A DNA stretch of 64,000 nucleotides, taken from positions 868,001 through 932,000 of the forward strand of contig NZ_CP070368.1 in NCBI RefSeq assembly GCF_016919705.1. The letters are read 5' to 3'. Both the position numbers and the translations under genes were made by a program. Under the pieces are notes generated by a model. That model was not told the origin of the DNA. It did not search any database and saw only the letters and a list, made by a program, of their open reading frames with translations. The stretch comes from Paracoccus methylovorus. Its GTDB lineage: Bacteria > Pseudomonadota > Alphaproteobacteria > Rhodobacterales > Rhodobacteraceae. Below, one piece after another: positions 27,516-36,914 of this stretch (position 1 is its first letter; every line of letters begins with the position of its first letter).

Positions 27516-28793
27516 TCAGCCGAGCATGGGCTTCCCGGCGACGTAAGTTTGCGCGATGGCGCGGTCGTCGCCGAGGATCTGCAGGATGAACAGCTCTTCG
27601 GCCAGGGTTTCGGCCCGCTCCATCCGCAGTGCCATGGCGGGGGTCGCGCTGCTGTTCAGCACCACCAGATCGGCGTCGCTGCCGGGCTCCAGCGTGCCGA
27701 TCCGGTCCGCCATGCCAAGCGCCACCGCATTCCCCCTCGTGACCCAATGGAAGGCCGCGAAGGGATGCAGTTTCTGGCCGCGCAGTTGCAGGATCTTGTA
27801 GCCCTCGTTCAGGGTTTGCAGCATCGAATAGCTGGTGCCGCCGCCCACATCGGTGGCGATGCCGCTGACCACGCCGGCCGCGCGCAGGCCGGCCTCGTCG
27901 AAAAGACCTGAGCCGAGGAACAGGTTCGAGGTGGGGCAGAACACGGCGCGGCTGCCTGTCTCGGCCATGCGGGCGATCTCGCGTGGCTCAAGGTGGATCG
28001 AGTGACCAAGCAGCAGCTTGTCGGATAAAAGCCCGTAGGTTTCGTAAATGTCGAGATAATCGCGCGCCTGGGGATAAAGGCTGAGGGTAAAGGCGATCTC
28101 GTCCCGGTTCTCGCTAAGATGGGTCTGGATATGGCAGTCGGGATGCTCGCGCACCAACTGCCCGGTCATTTCCATCTGCTCGGGGGTCGAGGTGATGGCA
28201 AAGCGGGGGGTAATGGCGTAACGCTGCCGGCCCCGGCCGTGCCATTTCGCGATGAGTTGCTTGCTGTCGTCATAGCCTTGCTGGGGCGTGTCCAGAACCG
28301 CCTCGGGGGCGTTGCGGTCCATCATCACCTTGCCGGCGACCATGGCCATGTTGCGGGCCTCGGCCGCAGAGAACAGCGCCTCGGCCGATTGCGGATGCAC
28401 CGAGCAGAAGGCCACCGCGGTGGTGGTGCCGTGCTGGAGCAGCAGGTCTAGGAACTTCTCGGCCATCGCGGGGGCGTGGCCCTGCTGGGCAAAGCGGGAT
28501 TCCTCGGGGAAGGTATAGGTGTTGAGCCAGTCGAGCAGTTGCGCCCCCCAGCTTGCGATCACCTGGACCTGCGGAAAATGGATATGCGTGTCGATGAAGC
28601 CTGGCAGGATCAGATGCGGGCGATGGTCGATTTCGCGCAGTTCGGGTTCGCGCAGGTCGGCATAGTCGTCGATGGCAACAATCTTGCCGGCTTCGGTGAT
28701 GATGGCGCCGTCCTCGTGATAGGTGAAGGCGCTTTCGACCTCGACCGGGTCGGCGTGGAATGAGAGCGTTCGCCCCCGGATCAGCTGTCGCAT
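27516..28793 (-). CDS. guaD: Guanine deaminase
   Basis: A 425-residue amidohydrolase that converts guanine to xanthine and ammonia in the cytoplasm. Metal ligands: the DTHIHFPQ motif near 69, HLSENRDE near 230, GHSIHL near 270 and the Asp of IATDVGGGTSYSM near 325. SWGAQLLDWLNTYTFPEE is a guanine-deaminase signature near 80. It is the last gene of the operon xdhA-xdhB-xdhC-guaD, its start overlapping the end of xdhC by 13 bases, so its product xanthine feeds the enzyme encoded upstream. Confidence 0.94.
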   Translation of the reverse strand: MRQLIRGRTLSFHADPVEVESAFTYHEDGAIITEAGKIVAIDDYADLREPELREIDHRPHLILPGFIDTHIHFPQVQVIASWGAQLLDWLNTYTFPEESRFAQQGHAPAMAEKFLDLLLQHGTTTAVAFCSVHPQSAEALFSAAEARNMAMVAGKVMMDRNAPEAVLDTPQQGYDDSKQLIAKWHGRGRQRYAITPRFAITSTPEQMEMTGQLVREHPDCHIQTHLSENRDEIAFTLSLYPQARDYLDIYETYGLLSDKLLLGHSIHLEPREIARMAETGSRAVFCPTSNLFLGSGLFDEAGLRAAGVVSGIATDVGGGTSYSMLQTLNEGYKILQLRGQKLHPFAAFHWVTRGNAVALGMADRIGTLEPGSDADLVVLNSSATPAMALRMERAETLAEELFILQILGDDRAIAQTYVAGKPMLG

Positions 28794-29524
28794 GGGTATT
28801 TTTTCAACGAAGAAGTGGTTTGGGTCAGCCGGTCGATGATTTCGGCGGCGGTGAAGGCGGCGATGACCTCGGGGCGCTTGTCGTGCGACCAGCCGGCGCC
28901 GATCGGGCAGGTCAGCCGGTCGGTGTCGAGCCCCTGGGCGCGGGCAAAGCGGCGGAACTGCGCCAGCTTGGTCTGGCTGCCGATCATGCCGATATAGGGC
29001 GCGTCCATGCGGCGCAGGGCCTCGGCGGCGAGCAGGAAGTCCAGCGCGTGGTCATGGGTGACGATGACATGGCTGGTGCCGAAGGGGGCATCGCGGATCT
29101 CGGCTTCGGGCAGGGGGGTGAGGCGGGTGTCGCCCGTCGCCTGCGCCAGTTCCTGCGCGCGCTGGTCGATCAGGATGGGGCGCAGCGGTAGGAGTGCGAG
29201 GGCCGTGGCCAGCGCCCGGCCGACATGGCCCGCGCCGAAGATCAACACCCGGGGATGATCGGGCTCGGCCGGGGGTTCGGCGATGCTGGTCAGGGCAAGC
29301 TCGACCCGGCCGCCGCAGCATTGGCCGATCTCGGGGCCGAGGGGCACGTCCATTCGCGCCCGGGTCTCGCCGCGCGTCAGCATCTGCCTGGCGCGGTCGA
29401 TCGCCATATACTCCAGCTGCCCGCCGCCGATCGTGCCGCTGAGGCCCTGTTCGCTGACGAACATTGCCGCTCCGGCCTCGCGCGGGGACGATCCGCGGGT
29501 GCGGGTGATCTGGACCCGGATCAT
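28781..29524 (-). CDS. xdhC: Xanthine dehydrogenase accessory protein XdhC
   Basis: 247 residues from the ATG at 29524, which overlaps the xdhB stop in an ATGA. The N-terminal XdhC/CoxI block (ITRTRGSSPREAGAAMFV, GTIGGGQLEYMAIDRA) is followed by a Rossmann domain (VLIFGAGHVGRALATALALL). XdhC inserts sulfurated molybdenum cofactor into XdhB. The frame extends upstream to 29818, but that part is antisense-like Pro/Arg-rich sequence inside xdhB and is not used. Confidence 0.92.
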   Translation of the reverse strand: MIRVQITRTRGSSPREAGAAMFVSEQGLSGTIGGGQLEYMAIDRARQMLTRGETRARMDVPLGPEIGQCCGGRVELALTSIAEPPAEPDHPRVLIFGAGHVGRALATALALLPLRPILIDQRAQELAQATGDTRLTPLPEAEIRDAPFGTSHVIVTHDHALDFLLAAEALRRMDAPYIGMIGSQTKLAQFRRFARAQGLDTDRLTCPIGAGWSHDKRPEVIAAFTAAEIIDRLTQTTSSLKKYPCDS

Positions 29525-31833
29525 TGCCGCAGCCGCTCGATGGCCATCAGCACCCGTTCGGGCGTGGCGGGGGCGTCGATGCGCGGGTTCTCGCGATAGC
29601 CGTTGAACGAGGCCACGGCCATGTTCAGCGCCTGGAAGACGGAGATGCCCAGCATGAAGGGCGGTTCGCCCACGGCTTTGGAGCGTTTGATCGAGGCCTC
29701 GCGGTTCACCGACCAGTCGGCAAGCTGGACGTTGAAGATCCTGGGCCGGTCCGAGGCCAGAGGGATCTTGTAGGTCGAGGGTGCGTGGGTGCGCAGCCGG
29801 CCCTTGTCGTCCCACCACAGTTCTTCGCTGGTCAGCCAGCCGGTGCCCTGCACGAAAGCACCCTCGACCTGGCCCTTGTCGATGGCCGGGTTCAGGCTGC
29901 GGCCCACGTCATGGAGCACATCGGCGCGCTCGATGACATATTCCCCGGTCAGCGTATCGACCGAAACCTCGGCGCAGGCCGCGCCATAGGCGAAGTAATA
30001 GAACGGCCGTCCGCGCCCGGTGTCGCGATCCCAGTGGATCTTGGGTGTCTTGTAGAAACCCGCGGCCGAAAGCTGGATCCGCGCCAGATAGGCGGTGTTG
30101 ATGAAATCCCCGAAGGGCAGTTCCTCATCGCCGATCCGCACCGTCTCGCCGATGCTGACCAGTTCGGGCGGCACGTTCTTGGCCTTTGCGGCGAATTCCG
30201 TCAGCCGTTCGAGCAACTGGCGGCAGGCATCCAACGCGGCCATGCCGTTCAGGTCCGAACCGGAAGAGGCCGCGGTGGCCGAAGTGTTGGGTACCTTTTC
30301 CGTCGTGGTCTTGGTGATCTTGATCCGGTCGATATGGACGCCGAGCGCTTCGGCTGCCACTTGGGCGACCTTGGTGTTCAGGCCCTGGCCCATCTCGGTG
30401 CCGCCGTGGTTGAGGTGGATCGAGCCGTCAGAATAAATGTGGATCAACGCACCGGCCTGGTTGTACCAGGTCGCGGTAAAGCTGATGCCGAACTTGACCG
30501 GGGTCAGGGCGATGCCCTTGCGGATCGCGCCACCCTGTTCCCTGGCGCGGGCATTGAAATCCAGCACCGCCTGCCGACGCGCCTGATAATCGCTGCTTGC
30601 CTCCAGTTCATCGAAGATGCGGGGCAGGATCTGGTCCTCGACCTCTTGGTGATAGGGGGTGAGCTGGCCGTTTTCGTAAAGGTTCAGCCTGCGGATCTCC
30701 AGCGGATCGCGGCCGAGGGTATAGGCGATATCCTCGACGATGCGCTCGGCCATGACCACGCCTTGCGGACCGCCGAAGCCGCGGAAGGCGGTGTTCGAGC
30801 AGGTGTTGGTCTTCAACGGATGGCTGCGCAGCTCGACCGCCGGATAGTAATAGGCGTTGTCGGCGTGAAACAGCGCGCGATCCGTCACCGGGCCCGACAG
30901 GTCGGCCGAAAAGCCGCAGCGGGCGTAGAAATCGGCGTCGACGGCGTGGATCTTGCCGGTCTCGTCATAGCCGACCGCATAGTCGATGACGAAATCGTGG
31001 CGTTTGCCGGTGATGGCGAAATCATCGTCGCGGTCCGGGCGCAGCTTGACCGCGCGGCCCAGTTTCTTGGCCGCCAGGGCCGAGATGCAGGCGAACGGGT
31101 TCATCTGCGATTCCTTGCCGCCGAAGCCGCCGCCCATGCGGCGCACATTCACCACCACCGCATTCGAGGGCACGCCCAGCACATGGGCGACCATGTGCTG
31201 CACCTCGGATGGGTGCTGGGTCGAGACATTGACGATCACCTCGTCATCTTCGCCGGGGATCGAGAAGGCGATCTGGCTTTCCAGATAGAAGTGCTCTTGC
31301 CCGCCGACGGTTAGCCGGCCCTCTATACGGCGGGGCGCACGGTCCATCTCGGCCATGTCGCCGCGGGCCAGCTTCAGCGGTTTGGTCACGTAGCCCATGC
31401 CGGCATCGCGGGCGGCGATGGCGTCGATGGCAAAGGGCAGTTCCTCATATTCGATCCTGGCCAGTTGGCAGGCGCGGCGGGCCTGATCGCGGGTCTCGGC
31501 CACGACGGCAAAGATCGGCTGGCCGTGGAACTGCACCTCGGCTTCGGCCAGCAGCGGCTCGTCATGCAGGCCGGTGGGCGAGATGTCGTTGACGCCGGGA
31601 ACGTCCCGGGCCGTCAGCACCAGATGCACGCCCGGCGCCTTTCGGGCCGCGTCGAGGTCCATCGACACGATCCGGCCATGCGTGACCGTCGAAAGGCCCA
31701 GATAGGCGTGCAGCGTGCCGATCGGCTCTGGCAGGTCATCGGTGTAATCGGCGCGGCCGGTGACGTGTTTTTCTGCGGAATCATGGATGATGGATGTATG
31801 GGCGGCGCCCTTGACGAAAACGTCCTGTTTCAT
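29521..31833 (-). CDS. xdhB: Xanthine dehydrogenase molybdopterin-binding subunit XdhB
   Basis: 770 residues, the large catalytic subunit. It starts with the a/b-hammerhead segment (HVTGRADYTDDLPEP), then the Moco domain: RRMGGGFGGKESQ, NTAFRGFGGPQGV near 315 and NHGGTEMGQGLNTKVAQVAA near 460. Catalysis oxidises hypoxanthine or xanthine to urate. It overlaps xdhA and xdhC by four bases each, so all subunits are made together. Confidence 0.95.
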   Translation of the reverse strand: MKQDVFVKGAAHTSIIHDSAEKHVTGRADYTDDLPEPIGTLHAYLGLSTVTHGRIVSMDLDAARKAPGVHLVLTARDVPGVNDISPTGLHDEPLLAEAEVQFHGQPIFAVVAETRDQARRACQLARIEYEELPFAIDAIAARDAGMGYVTKPLKLARGDMAEMDRAPRRIEGRLTVGGQEHFYLESQIAFSIPGEDDEVIVNVSTQHPSEVQHMVAHVLGVPSNAVVVNVRRMGGGFGGKESQMNPFACISALAAKKLGRAVKLRPDRDDDFAITGKRHDFVIDYAVGYDETGKIHAVDADFYARCGFSADLSGPVTDRALFHADNAYYYPAVELRSHPLKTNTCSNTAFRGFGGPQGVVMAERIVEDIAYTLGRDPLEIRRLNLYENGQLTPYHQEVEDQILPRIFDELEASSDYQARRQAVLDFNARAREQGGAIRKGIALTPVKFGISFTATWYNQAGALIHIYSDGSIHLNHGGTEMGQGLNTKVAQVAAEALGVHIDRIKITKTTTEKVPNTSATAASSGSDLNGMAALDACRQLLERLTEFAAKAKNVPPELVSIGETVRIGDEELPFGDFINTAYLARIQLSAAGFYKTPKIHWDRDTGRGRPFYYFAYGAACAEVSVDTLTGEYVIERADVLHDVGRSLNPAIDKGQVEGAFVQGTGWLTSEELWWDDKGRLRTHAPSTYKIPLASDRPRIFNVQLADWSVNREASIKRSKAVGEPPFMLGISVFQALNMAVASFNGYRENPRIDAPATPERVLMAIERLRQ

Positions 31834-33275
31834 TCGACCCTCCTCAGGCGGTGGTCTGCGCCGGACTGTTCAAGCCAGAAGCGGCGGAAGAAATTGGCGG
31901 CGAGTTGCTGGCGATATTCCTTGCTGGCCCGCCAGTCGCTGAGCGGCTGGAAGTCGTTTGCGACCGCGCGCGCGGCGGCCTCGAAGGTCTCGGCGGCAAA
32001 GGGCTGGCCCGTCAGCGCGGCCTCGGCATGAGTGGCGCGTTTGGGCGTGCCGGCCATGCCGCCAAAGGCGACGCGGGCGTCGATGATGGTCGCGCCGTCG
32101 GTTTCCACCCAAAAGGCTGCGGCCGAGGCGGTGATGTCGGCATGATGGCGCTTGCTGACCTTGTAGGCGGCGATGCGCGCGTCGCCCTTGAGCGGCAGGG
32201 TGATCGCCTCGACGAATTCGCCGGGGCGGCGGTCCTGCTTGCCGTATTCGATGAAATAGTCCTCGATGGGCAGTTCGCGCGTCCCTTCGGCGCTGCGCAG
32301 CCGCAGCGTGGCCCCCAGCGCGATCAGCAGGGGCGGCGTCTCGCCGATGGGCGAGCCGTTGGCGACATTGCCGCCGATGGTGCCGGCGTTGCGGACCTGC
32401 CAGCCGCCGATGCGCAGCCAGTAATCCACCGCCTCGGGGAAATGCTGGCGGATAAAGGGCTCGAATTCGGAATAGGTCACGCCGGCCCCGATGGTGATAT
32501 GCCCCGGTGCGATCTGGATCGTCTTGAGATCCTGCAGATGGCCGATGAACACCGCCGGAGAGATGTTGCGCAGGAATTTCGTCACCCACAGCCCGACATC
32601 GGTCGCACCCGCGACGATGGTGGCCTTGGGGTTTTCCGCCAGCACCAGCGCCAGATCGGCGGCGTCGGCGGGCAGGATGGCGCGGTCCTCGCCACGGGCC
32701 ACCTCGACCCGCTCGCGCGGGATGGCGTCGAGTGCCGCGGTGATGCGGTCGCGTTCGACGGTCAGCGCGTCCATGTGCTGGCCACCGGCCTCGGACGCAG
32801 CGAAGGCGGCCTTGACGATGGGCTCATAGCCGGTGCAGCGGCACAGGTTGCCTTGCAGCGCGGTCTCGATCGCCAGCACGTCGGGCTGCGGATCGGACAT
32901 CCATAGCCCGTAAAGCGCCATGACGAAACCGGGCGTGCAAAACCCGCACTGGCTGCCGTGATGTTCGACCATGGCGGCCTGAACCGGGTGCAACCCGCCA
33001 TCGGCGCCGCGCAGATGCTCGACCGTGACGATATGGCAGCCGTGGCACGAGGCCAGAAAGCGGATGCAGGCGTTGATCGGTTCGTAATGCAGCCGGCCGT
33101 TGTGCAGCCGGCCGACCAGCACGGTGCAGGCGCCGCAATCGCCCTCGGCGCAGCCTTCCTTGGTGCCGGTCAGGCGGCGGTTGAGCCGGAGAAAGTCCAA
33201 CAGAGTGTCCGACGGTCCGGCCTGGGTCAGGCGGATCTCGGTGTCGTTCAGAAGAAAGCGCAATGCGTCGCCCAT
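31830..33275 (-). CDS. xdhA: Xanthine dehydrogenase Fe-S/FAD subunit XdhA
   Basis: 481 residues from the ATG at 33275 (GAGGACCG upstream). The plant-type [2Fe-2S] cluster uses C42, C47, C50 and C70 (GCAEGDCGAC). The second cluster uses QCGFCTPGF and CRCTGYEP. The FAD domain (about 190-370) has TIVAGATDVGLWVT and NAGTIGGNVANGSPIGE. It passes electrons from XdhB to NAD. The frame is open up to 34214, but that stretch lies across the regulator gene and is not part of the protein. Confidence 0.94.
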   Translation of the reverse strand: MGDALRFLLNDTEIRLTQAGPSDTLLDFLRLNRRLTGTKEGCAEGDCGACTVLVGRLHNGRLHYEPINACIRFLASCHGCHIVTVEHLRGADGGLHPVQAAMVEHHGSQCGFCTPGFVMALYGLWMSDPQPDVLAIETALQGNLCRCTGYEPIVKAAFAASEAGGQHMDALTVERDRITAALDAIPRERVEVARGEDRAILPADAADLALVLAENPKATIVAGATDVGLWVTKFLRNISPAVFIGHLQDLKTIQIAPGHITIGAGVTYSEFEPFIRQHFPEAVDYWLRIGGWQVRNAGTIGGNVANGSPIGETPPLLIALGATLRLRSAEGTRELPIEDYFIEYGKQDRRPGEFVEAITLPLKGDARIAAYKVSKRHHADITASAAAFWVETDGATIIDARVAFGGMAGTPKRATHAEAALTGQPFAAETFEAAARAVANDFQPLSDWRASKEYRQQLAANFFRRFWLEQSGADHRLRRVE

Positions 33276-33392
33276 TCGGTCCTCGCTCGGGATGGCTGGG
33301 TAGAGCTTCAGCGTAGTTGTGAATTGCTCTTTGCGAAATCTCGGATTGAGCATAAGACTTTCAGCGATTCCTTGAAAGAGGCGGGTCAACCC
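33276..33392. promoter_or_regulatory. Divergent promoter region xdhA / LysR gene
   Basis: 117 bp between the divergent starts of xdhA and a LysR-type regulator, the standard layout in which the regulator binds in between and controls both sides. It is locally AT-rich (GTTGTGAATTGCTCTTTGCG), with T-N11-A type candidates but no single clear operator that I can defend. Confidence 0.5.
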
Positions 33393-34289
33393 ATGCCATA
33401 TCTTGAAAGTCTGCGAGTCTTTGTCCGCGTGGTCGAACTGGGCTCGATCACGGCGGGCGGCCGCGACCTGCGCATGTCGCCGGCGGTGGCCTCGAACCGG
33501 ATCAAGGACCTGGAGACGCGCTATGGTGTGCGGCTGCTCAATCGCACGACGCGCAAGCTGGTGCCGACCGAGGTGGGCCGGGCCTTTTACGACAACGCCC
33601 GCCGGGTGATCGAGACGCTGGACGAGGCCGAGGCGGTGGTCTCGGGCTTTTCGGGCATGCCGCATGGCGCCTTGCGGGTAACGGCGCCGCTGGGTCTGGG
33701 CCGGCGGTTGATCGCGCCCTTGGTGCCGAAATTCTGCGATGAATATTCCGGGGTCGAGGTGCGGCTGCGGCTGTCCGACCGCAATGTCGATATCATCGCG
33801 GACGGGATCGACCTGGCGTTCTTTCTGGGTGAGCCGCAGGATTCGGCGCTGAAATGGCGGCGGATCGCGGAATGTCGGCGCGCGCTGGTGGCAACCCCGG
33901 ACTATCTGGACAAGCACGGCCGCCCCGAACGGCCCGAGGACATGACCGCGCATAACTGCCTGCTGCTGCGCTATCCCCGCAGCCCCGAATATTACTGGGT
34001 ATTGCAGACCCCCGATGGGCCGCAGAAGCTTTTGGTCAATGGCAACTTCGATGCCGACGACGGCGACGTGCTCAGCGCCTGGGCGCTGGCGGGCAGGGGG
34101 ATCGTCAACCGGCCGCGTTATGAGGTGGCCGATCATCTTGCCTCGGGGCGGCTGGTCGAGGTGTTGCCGGATTATCCGCCTATCCCGTCCCAGTTCGGGG
34201 TGCTGACCCCGCACCGCCGCCTGCAGGACCCCAAGGTGCGGCTGTTTGCCGATTTCATCGCCCGCGAGGTGCGGGGGGCTTTTGCCTGA
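33393..34289 (+). CDS. LysR-family transcriptional regulator
   Basis: 298 residues from the ATG at 33393. The winged helix-turn-helix occupies residues 1-60 (LESLRVFVRVVELGSITAGG, MSPAVASNRIKDLE, RTTRKLVPTEVG). The rest is the effector domain of the PBP2_CrgA-like type (HGALRVTAPLGLGRRLIAPL). The frame remains open far upstream into xdhA but without family sequence. It probably controls the divergent xdhABC-guaD operon in response to a purine intermediate; this is inferred from position. Confidence 0.9.
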   Translation: MPYLESLRVFVRVVELGSITAGGRDLRMSPAVASNRIKDLETRYGVRLLNRTTRKLVPTEVGRAFYDNARRVIETLDEAEAVVSGFSGMPHGALRVTAPLGLGRRLIAPLVPKFCDEYSGVEVRLRLSDRNVDIIADGIDLAFFLGEPQDSALKWRRIAECRRALVATPDYLDKHGRPERPEDMTAHNCLLLRYPRSPEYYWVLQTPDGPQKLLVNGNFDADDGDVLSAWALAGRGIVNRPRYEVADHLASGRLVEVLPDYPPIPSQFGVLTPHRRLQDPKVRLFADFIAREVRGAFA

Positions 34290-34292
34290 ACT

Positions 34293-34991
34293 CTAGTCCC
34301 GGACCCATTCCATGATGTGCAGATAGGGCGCGCGGCGATAGCGCGCGATCCGCTGCGGCTCCCCGCCCTGCGGCGTGGGTTCGTCGAAATGCACCAGCCG
34401 CAACCCGTGCGACAGCAGTGGTTGCATATAGGCGTGAAGGGGGCGGTGCCAGTTGCGGATCAGGATGCCGCGCCAACTGACCCATTCCGCCCGTTCGTCC
34501 ATGTAATTGTCGATGACAAAGCCCGCGCCGGGGTCGCCCTTCCAGCCGCCCGCCGTGCTGAATGAATTGAGGTTGGCGATCAGCAGGCTACCGCCCGGAC
34601 GCAGCACGCGCACCATCTCGGCGATGGCCGCGCCGATATCGTCGATGTCGATAAGGGTCAGGTAGCTGACGACAAGGTCGAAACCGGCATCGGGCAGAGA
34701 TAGCGCCTCGGCGCGCTCTTGCAGATAGGTGCCTTGAGGGTGGCGGCTGCGGGCGGTCTCGATCAGTTTCAGCGTGGGGTCGATGCCGGTTGGGTCCATC
34801 CCTTCGGCGGCGAGCATCCGGCAAAAGCGCCCCTCGCCGCAGCCGACATCCAGCGCTTTGCGAAAACCCCGGCCGCGGATGCGGGCCAGCATCGGGACGT
34901 CCAGCACGTGGCGGCGCGAGAAATCGCCGCTGTCGCCCATATCGGCGATCCAGGCCTCGGCAGAATCGTCCCAGCCATTTGTGCTGTCCAT
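34293..34991 (-). CDS. Class I SAM-dependent methyltransferase
   Basis: 232 residues. Motif I LDVGCGEGRFCRMLA lies near 47-61, followed by GIDPTLKLIETARSRHPQ and the post-II motif DLVVSYLTLIDIDD, then VLRPGGSLLIANLNSF. This is a UbiE/Methyltransf_11-type fold. The substrate cannot be inferred. It converges on the LysR gene with a 3-bp gap and lies 77 bp downstream of puuD on the same strand, so it may be co-transcribed with it. Confidence 0.88.
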   Translation of the reverse strand: MDSTNGWDDSAEAWIADMGDSGDFSRRHVLDVPMLARIRGRGFRKALDVGCGEGRFCRMLAAEGMDPTGIDPTLKLIETARSRHPQGTYLQERAEALSLPDAGFDLVVSYLTLIDIDDIGAAIAEMVRVLRPGGSLLIANLNSFSTAGGWKGDPGAGFVIDNYMDERAEWVSWRGILIRNWHRPLHAYMQPLLSHGLRLVHFDEPTPQGGEPQRIARYRRAPYLHIMEWVRD

Positions 34992-35068
34992 GTCGTCCCC
35001 TCCATCCGGCGAGAAAGCCTGCTAGCGGATCGGGGATGCCGGGTCAAATTGCCGGCGCATGGCGCGCC

Positions 35069-36316
35069 TTAGTTCAGTGCGAAGCTTCTGGGCAGGCTGC
35101 GATACCAGTCGACGATGGCCTGACGTTCCTGGGTTTCCATGAAACTGACGTTTGCCGGCGGCATGGCGTTGGTCACGCCGGCCTGAATGAAGATTTCGCG
35201 CGCGGCGCGGGTGATGTCGTCGGGGGTTTCCAGCAGCACGCCCTTGGGCGCGGTATGGATGCCCTCGAACGAGGGCTCCCTTGCGTGGCACATCGAGCAG
35301 CGGCCCATGACGGCGTTATAGGCGTCATCCCATCCGGGGGCGTCCACCATCGCCTGTTGGGTGGGTGTCAGGACGCGGGCCTCGGCCTCTTCCAAGGTCT
35401 GGCGGAACATCGGTGCGGTCGACAGCCACATCACGATGATGAACAGGATCGTGGTCACGGCCCATGTCCACCAGCGCATGCCGCCGCCTGCGTGCATGGT
35501 GTTGAAGAAATGCCGGATGGTCACGCCCATCAGGAAGATCAACCCGGCGATCACCCAGTTGTATTCGGTGGCGAAAGCCAGCGGGTAGTGGTTCGACAGC
35601 ATCAGGAACACCACCGGCAGCGTCAGGTAGTTGTTATGCGTCGAACGCAGCTTGGCGATCTTGCCGTATTTCGGATCGGCAGGACGGCCGGCCTTGAGAT
35701 CGGCGACCACGATGCGCTGGTTCGGCATGATGACGAAGAACACGTTTGCCGTCATGATCGTGGCGGTAAAGGCGCCCAGATGCAGCATGACCGCGCGGCC
35801 GGTGAAGACCTGATTGTAGGCCCAGCCCATGACCAGCAGAAGCACGAACAGGATGAGCATCAGCAGGGTCGGCGTCTCGCCCAGCTTCGACTTGCACATG
35901 TTGGTATAGATCAGCCAGCCGATCGACAGCGAGCCGGCCGAGATCAGGATCGCCTGCCAGGGCGCCAACTCCATCTTGGCGGGGTCGATCAGGAACAGTT
36001 CGGAGCCGACCCAATAGGTGACCATCAGGAGCGCCGCCCCCGAGATCCAGGTCATGTAGCTTTCCCATTTGAACCAGATCAGGTGTTCGGGCATCCGCTC
36101 GGGCGCGACCAGGTATTTCTGGATGTGGTAGAAGCCGCCGCCATGGACCTGCCATTCTTCGCCATGCGCGCCGACCGGCAGGCCGGGCACCTTGCGCAGG
36201 CCAAGGTCGAGGGCGACGAAATAGAAGGACGAGCCGATCCAGCAGATGGCGGTGACGACATGCGTCCATCGGATGGCAAAGGCCAGCCAATCCCAGATGA
36301 CGGCGAAATCGGACAT
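35069..36316 (-). CDS. puuD: Membrane-bound, cytochrome c-linked urate oxidase (PuuD)
   Basis: 415 residues from the ATG at 36316, preceded by AGGAGACAAAGT. The N-terminal part has about eight membrane helices (for example RWTHVVTAICWIGSSFYFVA with a conserved His). The C-terminal periplasmic domain is a cytochrome c with CSMCH near residue 340 and a late Met in TNAMPPANVSF. PuuD oxidises urate to 5-hydroxyisourate and passes electrons to the respiratory chain instead of forming peroxide. It lies downstream of uraH, whose enzyme acts next. Confidence 0.92.
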   Translation of the reverse strand: MSDFAVIWDWLAFAIRWTHVVTAICWIGSSFYFVALDLGLRKVPGLPVGAHGEEWQVHGGGFYHIQKYLVAPERMPEHLIWFKWESYMTWISGAALLMVTYWVGSELFLIDPAKMELAPWQAILISAGSLSIGWLIYTNMCKSKLGETPTLLMLILFVLLLVMGWAYNQVFTGRAVMLHLGAFTATIMTANVFFVIMPNQRIVVADLKAGRPADPKYGKIAKLRSTHNNYLTLPVVFLMLSNHYPLAFATEYNWVIAGLIFLMGVTIRHFFNTMHAGGGMRWWTWAVTTILFIIVMWLSTAPMFRQTLEEAEARVLTPTQQAMVDAPGWDDAYNAVMGRCSMCHAREPSFEGIHTAPKGVLLETPDDITRAAREIFIQAGVTNAMPPANVSFMETQERQAIVDWYRSLPRSFALN

Positions 36317-36547
36317 ACTTTGTCTCCTGTCTAGCTGGGGAAAGACTAGCCGGTTCGCGGGGTTGCGAGTATTCACGCATTTCCCCTTGCTGTCTTAACG
36401 ATGCGTTGAAAATCCTTTGCGCCCAAGCGGAAATGCGAAAGAGGGGGCATTGCCCCCTCGCTCATGCGGTTTTGGGGCTTCGCCCCGCTCGTCGCCTGCG
36501 CTCCTCGCCCCCCAGGATATTTGGGCACGAAAGAAGCCGGGCCTGTT
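36317..36547 (-). promoter_or_regulatory. Intergenic region uraH / puuD
   Basis: 231 bp between two genes on the same strand. It contains the repeat at 36441-36536 and AGGAGACAAAGT before puuD. The hairpins in the repeat probably end the upstream transcript, so puuD should have its own promoter in 36317-36440. That stretch has TTTTCAACGCATCG on the gene strand but no clear promoter hexamers. Confidence 0.4.
36441..36536. repeat. Rhodobacterales-type intergenic repeat with hairpins, copy A
   Basis: Three parts: a perfect GAGGGGGC-ATT-GCCCCCTC hairpin (36441-36459), a GGGGC-TTC-GCCCC hairpin (36474-36486), and the block CCCCCAGGATATTTGGGC followed by ACGAAAGAAG (about 36509-36536). The same parts recur inverted at 51206-51251. 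Such repeats near 3' ends probably act as terminators or mRNA-stabilising structures. Here it lies after uraH, 12 bp past the stop. Confidence 0.75.
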
Positions 36548-36898
36548 TCAACTGCCGCGATAGGTCGAAAAGCCGTAGGGGGAAATCAGCAGCGGCACAT
36601 GGTAGTGGTCCTGTTCGGACATGCCGAAGCGCAGCGGCACCTGATCGAGAAAACGAGGTTTTGCGGCCTCGTGGCCCTGGTCGTCCAGCCATGCGCCGAC
36701 ATGGAAGACCAGTTCGTATTCGCCGGGTGCGAACTCGGTCTCGGGCAGGATGTGTTGATCGGTGCGGCCGTCGTGGTTGGTGACGGTCTGGGCGATCAGC
36801 CGGCGTTCGCCATCAAGGCGATAGAGTTCGATCTTCATGCCCTTGGCGGGCGTGCCGTTGGCGGTGTCGAGCACATGGGTGGTCAGATAGCCGGACAT
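36548..36898 (-). CDS. uraH: 5-Hydroxyisourate hydrolase (transthyretin-like)
   Basis: 116 residues from the ATG at 36898 (AAGGA seven bases upstream; an ATG at 36904 is possible but poorly spaced). It starts GYLTTHVLDTANGTPA with the catalytic His, has DGRTDQH in the middle, and ends with YRGS, the C-terminal tetrapeptide that defines HIU hydrolases. It converts 5-hydroxyisourate to OHCU after PuuD. It follows the 8-oxoguanine deaminase gene by 16 bp on the same strand. Confidence 0.95.
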   Translation of the reverse strand: MSGYLTTHVLDTANGTPAKGMKIELYRLDGERRLIAQTVTNHDGRTDQHILPETEFAPGEYELVFHVGAWLDDQGHEAAKPRFLDQVPLRFGMSEQDHYHVPLLISPYGFSTYRGS

Positions 36899-36914
36899 TT
36901 TCATCCTTTCCTTG

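Noticed and set aside
29524..31314. A 596-residue open frame on the plus strand over xdhB
   Set aside because: xdhB on the other strand is a complete, well-known enzyme gene; this frame is its complement without domain features.
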